This document shows positions 26,341 through 37,634 of a stretch of 64,000 bases of DNA, piece after piece. The DNA lies in the NCBI GenBank assembly GCA_022749755.1, contig CM040450.1:3958913-4022912 (forward strand), in the 5' to 3' direction. The notes under the pieces were generated by a model. That model did no database searches, was not told the origin of the DNA, and worked only from the letters and a program-made list of their open reading frames with translations. The stretch comes from Azadirachta indica (lineage: Eukaryota > Streptophyta > Magnoliopsida > Sapindales > Meliaceae). How positions within the stretch are numbered: position 1 is the first letter of the stretch; each line of letters begins with the position of its first letter. Position numbers and translations under genes: made by a program.

Positions 26341-29300
26341 GGCCATTCTTTTCATTTGCAACATGAAACAGGAGGCTATAAATTTCACCCTACTTTCATA
26401 GTTACTACTTCACTCTTCTCATGTTTTTTACCAAACCCAGAAACTTTCATCGCTCTCTACAGTCTCCATTGTGGATCTTCACTCCTGCTCGTGGGCAAAA
26501 ACCCTGCTTCGCCTTCGCCTTCGCCTTCGCCTTCGCCTTCGCCTTCGCCTTCGCCTTCGCCTTCGCCTTCGCCTTCGCCTTCGCCTTCGCCTTCGCCTTC
26601 GCCTCTGTTTCTCATTTCACTGGCAAATCTCTTCACTCTGGTAAGTTCTTCCTTCTGTTGAATTTTTTTTTTCAATTTCAGCATTATTCTATCATTTATC
26701 CTATGAAGTTTTATGTTCTTTTAGTTCAACTTTGCAAATAAGCTCTAATAGGAAATTATTTTCAATGCTTTAAGACGTTAGAATCGGCTTGAGAATTTGA
26801 ATAACTTGTAGGAATCATTTTAGCATCTGACCAGCTATGTCCTTATCCGAATAAAGATTTAGCTAGGTCGGAGGTGTGTTTAGGAACTTTGTAGTAACTA
26901 TAGATCTGAGTGGAACTTAATTCCTCTGAACAAGACTAGTACTAAGTCATAATTTTGTCTAGCGATAAACCCTAAATTGATCAGAGTACATTGTTGTTTG
27001 CTTAGGTTACCTATGGCGAGACCTGAGAGATTTGACATAAGGGACATCCTCAATAGCCCAGGAAGTGAATTTAAGACCTCATCAACAAGTTCATCTGAGA
27101 TAGACTATGAGGTTTGGAGCCGACTTTCTCGTAGGGTTACGGCCACTCTTGTTAGGGAACATAGAAGCAACCCTTTAAGAAAATCCAACCTTTAGCCATT
27201 TTTAACCCAAACGCTAAGATCCCTTTGACTATATTAAACCCCAGGTCGAATGCCTTTGAATTCCTTTACCAAGAGCCCGAGGTAGTAATTTTATTTGATA
27301 GCTTTTCTGACCACATGTAGGAAGACATGGACCCTGAACAGAGCAAAGTAAGAAACCAATAAGTTCTTCAAAAACCTATAGATAGGACCACCCTTCAATC
27401 AGAACCACCAATGCTTTCTCTCATAGTCCCCGAACACATATCAGAGGCAACCCCAATTCCGAGCAGATAAGGGAGTGGAAACTGATATGAGGAAAGTGAT
27501 GAATTTGATGATGACCAAGCAAAGTCAAACCCTCGGCGAAACCCTCATAGCAGCCAACCTCCTTTGACTCAGTACCTTCTCCCTGATCTGATCAGGGAAA
27601 ACGACCATTTAAGACTGACAAATTCTCGTCCAATATCACTGAGGCTGACCTGGAAGCCTTCAGGAAACTTTATAACATCCCTGACTTCATTACTCTTAAA
27701 GTCCCCGAAGCCAACGAGTTCTCTAATCACTGAAGGGGAGATGAAGTAGCTTTTAACAAGGAGTTTTTTCTCCTTAGGGCTCAACTACCGCTACAATCGT
27801 ATTTTGCTGCCCTGTTCCACGGTCTAGGCATCATTTCTTATCAATTAAATTTAAACAGGCGAAGGACTATCACTAGACTGTATGTAATTTAGACTACGGC
27901 TAAGTAAACCCCACCAATTTTCGAGGAGATTAAATATCTGTTTTTACTTAAAAAAAGGCCCAAAAAACACCCCAGTTTTTATTACTTTCAAGCCCGCACC
28001 CAAGCCAATAAGCTGGTCACAGGCAACCCCACCTGTAATTTTTCATACTCGATATTTTTGTTAAGTTTTACTAATGTTCCTTACTGTTTTTGCAGCTGCT
28101 TAGGGTTTAAAATCGGACTTGGCTACTTTTCTTCTATTAAAGATCAGTGATGATCGTGCAAAGCAAGCTGATCAGAAGACTATGCTTTCTCTTGATTAAC
28201 TCGTGGCTTCTGGGCTGGTCGAGATCGCACCTACTCGCGAAGAGTTCAAGGCTATACTCTAAGCAGAAATAGAACTCACCCAAACTCCGACCAGGACGTG
28301 CCAATCGTTGGTAAAGCCGAATATCTCCTATTTCTTTCTTATAACGTCTTTCATCTTCGTCAGTCATAAGTCATTAGCTCCTTCGTATTTTGCAGGGAAA
28401 ATGGCCTCGCCCAAAGGAAAAGGAAAGCTTCTGAGTTCCCTTGAATCAGTTTTATCTTCCTTGGGGACTTCAGCGGCGCAAAAACCACAGGGGCCTGAGA
28501 AGAAAAAACCTGGACAAGCCAAAGTCGACCAAAGGAAGGAGTCGAGCAAAAGGCAAAAACCAAAAAACCAAAGCTGGGCTCTGCGAAAGATAAAAGAGAG
28601 CTTCCAAAGGATAAGGGGAAATGTCCAGAGGAGGTTTCAAAAGATGTTGAAGAGAGGTCGTCTAAGAAACCGTAAATGGAGCAGGGTGAAATAATTGTTG
28701 AAATGGAAGGCCTCTCCTAGGTAGACATCCCGGAAGGGAAGAAAAAGCTGTTCAAGTTTCTTTTCCCTTCCGTCAACCGTTTGGCTTGCGTGGTTGACTC
28801 TTTGTTATCTTCTCAGGTCGAGACTGCCAGCATGGACAACATCCTAGAGGCCGTTCATCGATAGATTGACAGGGTAAGCCTTTCTCAACACTCCCTTCTG
28901 ATTTCATTGAAACGATCTTATCTAACTCCCTGTTCGGTCAGTGCAGGCGTACCACTACCTTAGTCTGCACATCGATAATGCAAAAATGCACTTGATCTTC
29001 AATGTCAATTTGTATAAGTCAATTGACAAGCTAACTTTGAAGAGGAGCACACTAGAGAAGAAGCTAAAGGAGTCGGAAAAGTGGGAAGAAAAGTTAGAGG
29101 CAATGCTGAGTGGGGAAAGAAAGAAATGGGTAAGGGAACACAATACCCTGAAGATAAGGTTGCTGATCTAGAGGCATAAGTGTCCTTCTTTGGGTCTCAC
29201 GTTGCTAACCTCACTTACATCAACCATGATCTGTAGAACGAGCTTGCTTGGACTAAAGCCCAGATTGAGGAACAATGTGAGGCCTTTACCAAGGAAGCTT

Positions 29301-29578
29301 TAGAACTGGCCTAAAGAATTTTCCAAAGGAAGTACGAAGAACTCGAGCTTGGTTGGTTGTTCAAGGATCTTCACATTCCTCATCCTACTCCACCAGACGT
29401 TGAAAACTTCGGGGAAATACCTGCTAAAGAGCCGGCCCAAAGCCCTATTTAGTCGACCATGCCCTTTTCAATGACTCCAACCTTTGGCACTATATCCTCT
29501 GTGAAGGGTGCTTAGTGATCTATATAATTCTTTTTTTTGGAATTTGTATAAGATGTACATAACTACATTATCAATAAA
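26341..29578 (+). pseudogene. Antisense gene of the Tat-like retrotransposon (PF04195-like), decayed
   Basis: A gene on the strand opposite to gag-pol. A plausible model has exons at about 26341-26640 (leader with a hexanucleotide repeat), 27006-28034, 28096-28310, 28396-28873 and 28947-29515, with GT-AG introns between. The ATG at 27013 opens a segment beginning MARPERFDIRDIL. From about 27640 to 28034 one frame keeps a coherent domain (FNKEFFLLRAQLPL, then IFEEIKYLFLLKKR) that resembles the Pfam 'putative gypsy type transposon' family (PF04195) as I remember it. Then come a Lys-rich segment (28400-28700, KKKPGQAKVDQRKESSK) and a coiled coil (about 29040-29160, LEKKLKESEKWEEKLE). AATAAA at 29573-29578 is a candidate poly(A) signal. 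Several in-frame stops and at least one frameshift (near 28570) make it a pseudogene. Family function is unknown. Confidence 0.65.
26507..26602 (+). repeat. Perfect hexanucleotide array (CTTCGC)16
   Basis: Sixteen uninterrupted copies of CTTCGC in the leader of the antisense gene. None of the six frames contains a stop, which explains open frames of alternating Ser-Pro, Phe-Ala and Gly-Glu here. The lack of interruptions contrasts with the heavily mutated surroundings, so the array has probably expanded recently by slippage. Confidence 0.95.
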
Positions 29579-29939
29579 GATATATCTTTACTTTTTTTCT
29601 CTTACTGTTAACTTATCTAAATAGCCAGAAAACAATAACTAATTCGTCTAGGTTAATCATTCTGTATCGTGAACCGTGGTAGGCATAAAAAAAGTTAATG
29701 TTAAATCTGAGGTTGATGTAATGCTATTGTTCAGTGAGGTTAAATTTTTTCAAGATGGTTACATTTTGAAATAAAAGACTTTATTTCTTTTGTTGTTTGG
29801 CCTGAACTGAGATAAGACCTTATTATAATAATTCTTAAATGAAATTAAAATTTAACAACTTTTAATCATTGCATCCAATCCGAATTGAGGTCAAATCTTT
29901 TTTGTAACGTTTCGAAATTATATGGTCAAATCTTCACTT

Positions 29940-32900
29940 GTAGACCCCTGACTTAACAATCCTAATCACCTTATACGGACCTTCCTAATTAGCCTCTAAG
30001 GTCCCTTCTCCGAGTACCTTAGTGTATTGAATAATTCATCGTAGCACCAAATCTTCTTCTCGAAAAGCTCTCAAACGATCCTTTTTGTTATAGTACTTCG
30101 CTAACCTTTGTTGATAGGCCATTGCCTTGATGATCGCTTGGTCCCATTTTTCCTTTAGCGGATATCTCAACTTCATGGCCTCGTTATTATTTAGCTCGTC
30201 AAATTGCTTTACTCAGACTGAGGGCATCCCTATCTCCATTGGTATCTTTGTTTTGTAACCAAACATTAATGAATAGGGTGTCTTGCCAGTTGCTGTTCTT
30301 GCTGTTGTGCGATAAGTTCAAAGGACCTGAGACAACTCTTTTACCCAGCTTCCTTTTTTGTCATCGAGTCATTTGTTTAACGCTTTTTTAATAATCTTGT
30401 TCACCACCTCTATGTACCTGTTTGCTTCAAGATGAGTAGGGGACACAAATTCAAGGTTGATGCTCAGATTAGCACAAAATTCTCTAAATCTCGCATTGTA
30501 AAACTGCTTTCCGTTGTCAACTATTAGTGTATGCGGGATCTCGAATCGATAAATAATGTTCCCTTCTATGAAAATGGTGGTATTTCATCTAAACACACCC
30601 TATAGGTAGCGGGCCGATTAGGTTGAGCCCCCATTAAGTAAAAGGCCATGGGCTGAATAGAGGGTGAACTATTCGAGTGGTTGTCTCAGGATGTCCTCGT
30701 GGAACTGACAATTTAGACAAGATTAGGCTGTTTTTGTCACGTTGCGGTGTAGCATTGGCCAATAGTACTACCGACGTAAAACACGATATGCCAAAGACCT
30801 ATCACCCCAATGATCGCCGTAATTGCCCATGTGGACTTATCTGAGCACATAATCTGCTTTTTTCTCATCAACGCACCGTAAATATGGCAACTCAAATCCC
30901 AGTTTATATAGCACCCCATCGATCACTGAATAATACGAGGATCTACTTTTAATTTTTTGGCCTCTTCTTTGTCTTTAGGCAATTTTCCTTCGAGAATGTA
31001 TTCTTAGATTAAATCCATCCAGGTTTGAGCCTGGCCCACAGTACTAATCTTGTTCAGCTCTGCCTCCGCCTTTTCCATGCTTTTTCGACGCAACACTTCC
31101 ACTGGTATTGTCACAGGAAACTTCCCTTGCAGCATCGAGGCTAATTTGGCCAGCACATTTGCTTTAACATTTTCTGTTCGAGAAACCTGAGTTATTACAA
31201 CCCTCTTAAAATGTTTTAGTAACTCCGTTCGACACATGTTCATGCATCCCCCCTTCGCTTGAAACTTTCCTAAAACTTAATTCAACACCAACTGTGAATC
31301 TCTTCGTGCTTTAAGTCGTTCTACCCCAATTGACGAGGTCAGGCCAAGTTCGACTAACAGAGCCTCATACTTTGCCTTGTTATTAGTTACCTTGAAGTTA
31401 AAGTGTAAGGTTTATGCTAGTTTCTCATTTCTTGGTCTAATTAAGACTATACCAGTTCCCTTGCCTTGGGCATTTTGACGTCCCATCCGCATACAAAAGC
31501 CATAATTATAAGCCTTTTCATTCATCGCGCCTTGTTCAGTGATGTTTCCAAATGGCAGGGTACCTTCAGTTCCTACTTCCGCCAAGCAATTCCGAATGGA
31601 ATGTTGGACTGATCTTACGTCCTCAAGGTCCCCAGGTGCAATTAGTCCGCCTACCTTGCGTATCATCATTCCTTCCAAAACTAACCTTTCTGCGATGAAA
31701 TCTGTCAATGCTTGAGGTTGGTAATCAATGTTGAACTCAGTAAGTTCAACCGACCACTTGACTAATCTTTTCGAGAGATCTGGTTTATATAATATCTACC
31801 GTAGTGGTTGATCAATAAAAACACTATTGAGTGAGCTTAAAAATATGGTCGAAACTTCCTCGCCGCCACTACTAATGCTAGGGCCAATTTTTCGTTAAGG
31901 GCAAATATTTCTTTTCCATGTCTAACAATAACTTATTGTACAGTAGATTGGTCGGTGTGTCTCTTCGTCTTCTTTGACTAGTACTGAACTTATCGCGTGA
32001 TTGATTACCGCTAAATACAAATACAAAGTATTCACGATTAGTTAGCTGGCCAAATAAAATGGGTTCACCAAATAATCTTTGAACTCTTGAAAACTGTTTT
32101 CGCATTTCTTCGTCTATCCCGCATGCTTCCTTTTCTTTATAACCTAAAAATACTGAAAAGACTTGTTAGTGGCTTTGGAAATGAGTCTGTTCAACGCAGC
32201 TAACTTCCCTATTAAGGCTTGCACATTTTTTAACGTGGTAGGAGACTTTATATCTAATATGACTTAAATTTTCTGGGGATTTGCTTCTATCCCTACTCAT
32301 TAACCATGAATCCCAAGAACTTTCTAGAGCTAATCTCGAAGGCATATTTTCCAGGGTTCAATTTCACATTATATCTTCAGAGTAGGGAGAACGTTTCCCT
32401 TAAATGCTGAATATAATCCTCGATTCTGCATAACTTGGTGATTATGTAGTTGACATACACCTTTATTGTTTTCCCGATCAGAGGCTTAAACACCTTATTC
32501 ATCAACCTTTGGAATTTTGTCCCTACGTTCTTTAAACCGAAGGGCATTACCTTATAGCAGTATAACCCCTGATTGGTCAGGAATACCATTTTTTCTTGAT
32601 CAGCCTTGTGCATTCGAATCTGATTGTACCCCAAGAACGCGTTTATAAAGCTCAATATTTTATACCTGGCCGTTGAATCCACTAGCTGATCTATTTACGG
32701 GAGTGGAAACTACCCTTCAAACACGCCTTATTCAAATTGGTAAAATCCATGCACATTCTCTATTTTCCATTGGCCTTCTTGACCATCATCACATTAGCTA
32801 TTCAATCAAGATAATATATTTCTTTGATGAACTCTGCCATAATCAGCTTGTCTACTTCTGCTCTGATGGCTTCCCTTATTTCCTGATTAAAAACTCTTCT

Positions 32901-33300
32901 CTTTTACTTTACTAGTTTGAATGCCGAGTTAACCGATAGGTGATAAAAAATGACTCTAGAGTCAATCCCTGGCATATCCTCGTGATTATAAGCAAACACA
33001 TCTGCGTCCTCCCTCAAGAAAGCGACCAACCTTCCTTTTTCTTTACTCGGTAACCAAAATCCGATTCTTATTACTTTTTAAGGCCTCAAAGGGTCAATAG
33101 GCACCACTTCTTCTTCCTCTGCTTGCTCGAGAGTTAGTCTCATTTTTCTTTGTCCTATGCTTCATTTGAATTTGTCTATCTCCTTTTACTGCTCGACATC
33201 CTCCTCACATGATTCGTCGATGCTCTTCGCCATTATACAATAAGATTGTTTCAGACAACTTTCTAATCCCCTCATATTATGCCAATTTCCTTGCCTACAC
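29940..33300 (-). pseudogene. Retrotransposon pol remnant: RT, RNase H, integrase
   Basis: On the minus strand, frames interrupted by stops carry recognisable enzyme parts. Reverse transcriptase runs about 32990-32380, with the Tat/gypsy-type segment VMPFGLKNVGTKFQRLMN. The first catalytic motif reads LSFINAF (normally with Asp), and the YVDD box reads YVNY, so all three catalytic aspartates are substituted. RNase H traces lie at about 31710-31410 (NAQGKGTGIVLI) and 31243-31004 (a SRTENVKANVLAKLAS-type tail). The integrase zinc-binding region lies at about 30860-30700. The integrase core lies at 30560-30380, with IVDNGKQF and a conserved SPTH, retaining the Asp and the downstream Glu. The chain ends near 29940 with a GPYKVIRI segment. 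It is inactive. I do not attempt a repaired reading. Confidence 0.88.
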
Positions 33301-33840
33301 AGAATTTGATTTTTATTTAATATATACTCTTTACTACCCTTGTTTAACTCAAAAACAACCTTCCTAAGATTATGATGTGCGGCATCTTTAAATTCTCCAC
33401 CTAAAACTCTATCATAGTAGTCTTCTAGTATGGTCTGTTCTCTATTGTTAACAATAGTTGGATCGAGCCCAATGAAAAAATATATGAATCACCTAAACTA
33501 TAAAGGGCGGTATCTGCTAGCCTTATCCTCAGATTCTTGATCTTTAAGGAATTTTGAGTCTTCTTAATCATGAGGGTAGCTGACTCTGGTCTCATCTTAA
33601 TCGATGAATATGATTGGGATGGACATCAACCGGGGCTTTTTTTCTATTCAAACATCCATCACGTAATGATCCACCGACGTGTTTGGTAGTGAATATCTTG
33701 AGTAATTCTTCCTTGTATTATTAGAGCAACCCGTCAATGTTGGTCCACCTGAGATTACCATACTTCGATAGACTAGATTCTTCGGCCTTATTTTCCTGTG
33801 TTCCAAGTCCTCTTCTGTTTCACACGTCCTAACCTTGTAC

Positions 33841-35688
33841 TTATCTAGATAATTGTTTCACTAGAATTTCAATCTGCTCCCTCAAATCCAAATATTGATC
33901 AGTAGTGTGCCTATGATCTTGATGGAAAGCGCACATTCTCTCCTTGTCGCAGACATTCAATGCTAATCTCAAAGGATGAGACCCGAGCAACAAACCTAAA
34001 TCTTTAATTTCATCATAAATGGCTAACAAAGAGGCATTCAGCTGCACAAACCTTCTCTAGTTTAGGACAGGGGCAACCCTCTTAACCCCTTCTCTCGGTG
34101 AGGGATGGAACTCCCTTCTTTGCTCTGTTCCTCATTCGTATTTAGCGGATTAAAACCCTTGGTCTTACTTTTACTCAGATCTACCATCGGGGCGCGATTG
34201 TCTAAAGTCTTTCCTCTTCGTAAAGGGTCTAGGATTGGGCCGTTACAGGCCCCTTCAATTCCCCCTATCTTTATGTCTCGACCTCTGCTCCTACCTCCCT
34301 GATTCTTTCAATCTTTCTTCCTTCTTTTTCAACAGCATTTAGTCCTCATTTTCAATTTTTTCGAAAATCTCTTTTCGAGCTTTCTTATATGTCGTTACGG
34401 TTCGCTTATGAATAGCAAAGCATCCTCTATTCATCTTTAACCCCCTCTTGAATCCTTCTAGCGTTAAGGGGTGTGTGAAATCCTCAGCTTCTAAAACTTC
34501 TTTGTGATACCTTTTAATGAAATTTTTTAATATTTTGTTTCTCGTTGATTTTATCAGTAACAGCGAATTAGGATTTTTCGACACGATTAATGCTCCCTTA
34601 AACTTTTCAACAAATTAAGCGTACAGCTGATCGAAACTCTTCACACTCTCTGGTCTCAGGTTTTTATACCAACATCGCGCTTGTCCTTCCAAGGTCAAAG
34701 CGAAAAGGCGGTACATCTGTGGTTCAGTCAAGCCTTGTATCATCATCATTTCTCTGAATAGAACCAGATGTAGCATTAGATCTATCTTTCTCGTATACAG
34801 CAGGATTTAGAGCATATTGAATTTTTAGAGAAGGGCTAAGCTCTGTATTTCTTTAGAGAAAGGGAATTTTAAGGAGAGTTCTCCTCTTTCGGGTGCAGTT
34901 TCGTCCTGCCGCTTATCCTTCTCTCATTGAAACTGTAACTCCTTTGTGAGCTTTATGATTCTCTCCTCCATTTCTTTCCTACTAACCACTTGATCAGCTG
35001 CAGAGGTTGTCTGCTCGACTACTTTTTCAAAGGTAGCTTTTCCTCCTTCTTTCTAACGCTTCTAGTTTAGGTAGGCTCGCATGTCCGTCGAACTAACATT
35101 GTGCTCAGATCTCCTTTTACCGTGACTTTCTTCGGGTTGATTAGGAGCTAATTTTTGATTAGGTTCCTCTGTATCACGAAAAAGGATTCCCTCCATAGGG
35201 GCTTTTGGCAGCAGCCTCTCCGTCTAGACCCTTTCCTTCTTCTCTGCATCTGGCATCCGTTGCTTACTTCTCATCTTTTTGACAAGCAACCCCTTATGAC
35301 GGTTCTTTAGTGAAGAAACGCTCTCTTCATTCCCCGGAAACTTGACCCTTATTAGATAGCGCATGCTTACGCCATCACCCCTGGATCATTCTCTTCAAAT
35401 TTTCGATCTCCTTTTCCATCACCCCTATTTTATCCTCCAGGGTCTTTACTTATCAATCCTTCTTTAAATACCTTCGCTCGCTTTCCTGTAACTATTGGGT
35501 AAGTCGAGTTGGGTCCACTTCCATCTTGCGCACCGCGGTTCTCCCTTGAAACAACTGTAAGGAGGCCGGGGGATATTGGAATCCGACAAATTTTCTTCAT
35601 AAGGCTTTTTCGACGACAGCCTCTTGACAACTACTTGTTTTTTATTGTCGCCATACCTTTTTATTCTATTTTCCACAAATGGCGCCAA
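33841..35688 (-). pseudogene. Retrotransposon gag remnant
   Basis: On the minus strand the gag retrotransposon domain is visible at about 34730-34340 (SVKSFDQLYA, then FIKRYHKEVLEAEDFTHP), followed by a zinc-knuckle-like segment at about 33960-33880 (CAFHQDHRHTTDQY). In relatives this knuckle ends in a cysteine, where this copy has a tyrosine. A Lys-rich start region lies near 35688-35600. Several stops interrupt it, including one inside the gag core near 34617. Protease is expected at about 33300-33800, but I cannot pick out its active site with confidence. Confidence 0.75.
35673..35688 (-). other. Primer-binding-type site
   Basis: On the minus strand TTGGCGCCATTTGTGG starts four bases after the 5' LTR. 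It resembles the TTGGCGCCGTCTGTGG-type site I recall from plant Tat/gypsy elements. GGCGCCA matches the 3' end of several plant tRNAs, for example tRNA-Asp. Confidence 0.65.
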
Positions 35689-35692
35689 CTAT

Positions 35693-36123
35693 TGATATTA
35701 GAAAATAGCAATGCTCGATATCACTATGAAAAGTATGAATCTCTTATTAAATCTGTCAAAGTCCTTTTTTTTTTTTTTTACACAGGACATATATATATAA
35801 TTTTTCCTTTTTCTAGAAGTAATAGGAATCTTGATAAATTTGGTACGTATCTTTAAGAATCTTGACCTGCCTTAAATTGAACTTTCTAAAATTAATTTCC
35901 TTATCTCATAAGGATTACTTTTGGTCGGATTCTCTTGTGATGCGTTCGAACAGAAACCTTTCCAATCCGACCTGATCGCGACCAAATATATTGACCAGGC
36001 ATAAAGTTTACCTTCCCTATGGGCCAAACTCATCTTCTTTAGGACCCTAATGGGTCGAACTTGTCCCAATCATCTTCAAGAACTAGGCTATGTGCTTTTG
36101 ATGAGCCATCTTCCTAAACAACA
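35693..36123 (-). repeat. 5' LTR of the retrotransposon
   Basis: On the minus strand it begins TGTTGTTTAGG and ends TAATATCA, the TG...CA ends expected for an LTR. It matches 25508-25930 along its length, with many substitutions and one larger gap. Confidence 0.9.
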
Positions 36124-37634
36124 ATAGTTTATATACATATAAATATATATATATATATATACATAAGTGTGTGTGTGTGTGTGTGTGCGCACGTGCGCGT
36201 GCGTGTGTGTGTGACTCTGGTTTTTTTAGTTTCCAATACAAATTATACTTTGCCAAATTCACATTTAGCTAGTCATTCAAAATAACTATTGCATACAAAA
36301 TATTATATGATGTCAGCATGTAACATGATCAAATCGCTGTAATATTGGACGGTAAATGATCAAATTATAACAATATTATTAGAAAATAAGGCATTGTCCG
36401 CTTGTTCACTGTGGCCTCACTGGCCTCACAATGTTGTCCTGCAAAAGAGCCCTCGGGATATACTACAGGTTAACCTTGACTTCAATCAATGTGCGACAAT
36501 TCTCTCCACAACAATAATCATCAGATAAACATTGTTTATCTATGAATCATAATGCCATATTTAGTAATTTTATTTAATTTAACAAATTCAAACATCCATT
36601 CCATCTTCATCATCAGGATAAAATAGCAAGCAGAGTCAGAATCAATTTCGTAAGACTGTCAATTCAGTTAGTTCGAAAGTTATGTCTCCACCAAACTATG
36701 ATTAGCCGGGTCAAATCTACGGCCGCTATTAGAAAAAGTCCAATTACGTTATACATCATACAAGTCGGATATCACGTAATTAATTCAAACTTTGAGTAAA
36801 AAGAATTAATTTGATACATATTTCCCATCCGTATTTCTTTATTCATTCAAAGTTTTGAAAGTTTTAAATATTTCTTTAATTTTTTTGCTTACTACATTAA
36901 TAATACTGCCATCAAGCAACTCTCATACGTATACACAGACTTTAACTTTGATGATGGAAACTCGCTGACTTATTATAGATAAAGAAAGGAAAATATATAA
37001 TTAATGGGAAGGGATCGATTAAACAATGTTTGCAATTAATTTGAACAATTTGAATAAAATTATTCATTCAATAAAATAATCAAATAATTTAAAATAGTTC
37101 CTTCATTATTATAATTACTTTTGTAATTGACGTTGCACGCTTAGTATTTTGTTTTTCACCAAAAAGGGAAAAGAGAGATAATTCTATGTTTTTGTAATTG
37201 ATAATCATGTTTTCATATAGTCCATTTACAAAATAAGTAATTAAATATATAAATATAAAGTTTTACTCTTTATAACTTACATTAGCATTGCATTGATTAA
37301 TCTTGAGCCTTGCAAGAAATAAGCATATGAATAAAAGGTTTACCAATGTAATAAAATATGAAACAAAACGTGGAATATTTGTTCAATGTAGATACTGAAC
37401 AAATTAAATATTAATTGAAAACAAACAATATTAATTATTGAACAAGAATGAAGTAATACATCCAAGAATGAACTGATTACAACATTATTACATCAATTAC
37501 AAATTTTTCAGAACTTCAATGAATCAAATGAAAATGAAATGAAATTGCACACTTTGAATGAAATATTAAATCGAGAAAACAAATATCGCAGCCACGCGAT
37601 GCGTGTTTGCTGTGTAATAATTGATTAATTGCTT
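36124..37634. other. Intergenic DNA between retrotransposon and laccase
   Basis: This starts with a (TA)n-(GT)n-(GC)n microsatellite touching the LTR, then AT-rich DNA. The last few hundred bases are the probable laccase 3' untranslated region. No gene was seen. Confidence 0.55.
36140..36212. repeat. Compound (TA)n-(GT)n-(GC/GT)n microsatellite
   Basis: Alternating pyrimidine-purine DNA: TA repeats, then about 11 GT, then a GCGCACGTGCGCGTGCG core and more GT. It begins within 20 bases of the retrotransposon end. Confidence 0.9.

Larger units (their letters stand above)
25508..36123 (-). mobile_element. Degenerate Ty3/gypsy LTR retrotransposon, Tat-like, with antisense extra gene
   Basis: A 10.6-kb element inserted in minus orientation between PAR1 and the laccase. 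The two flanking LTRs are clearly homologous but visibly diverged. A primer-binding-type site abuts the 5' LTR and a purine tract abuts the 3' LTR. Reading right to left, the order is gag, reverse transcriptase, RNase H, integrase. RT before integrase is the Ty3/gypsy order. A 4-kb segment between integrase and the 3' LTR carries a gene on the opposite strand, a layout known for the Tat lineage of plant Ty3/gypsy elements. Flanking bases 25503-25507 (ATTGT) and 36124-36128 (ATAGT) match at four of five and may be a decayed target-site duplication. Stops and frameshifts run throughout, so the copy is non-autonomous and old. Confidence 0.92.

Noticed and set aside
26338..26741. Frames with Ser-Pro, Phe-Ala or Gly-Glu dipeptide runs
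   Set aside because: All arise from the stop-free CTTCGC array. They are not evidence for a real repetitive protein.
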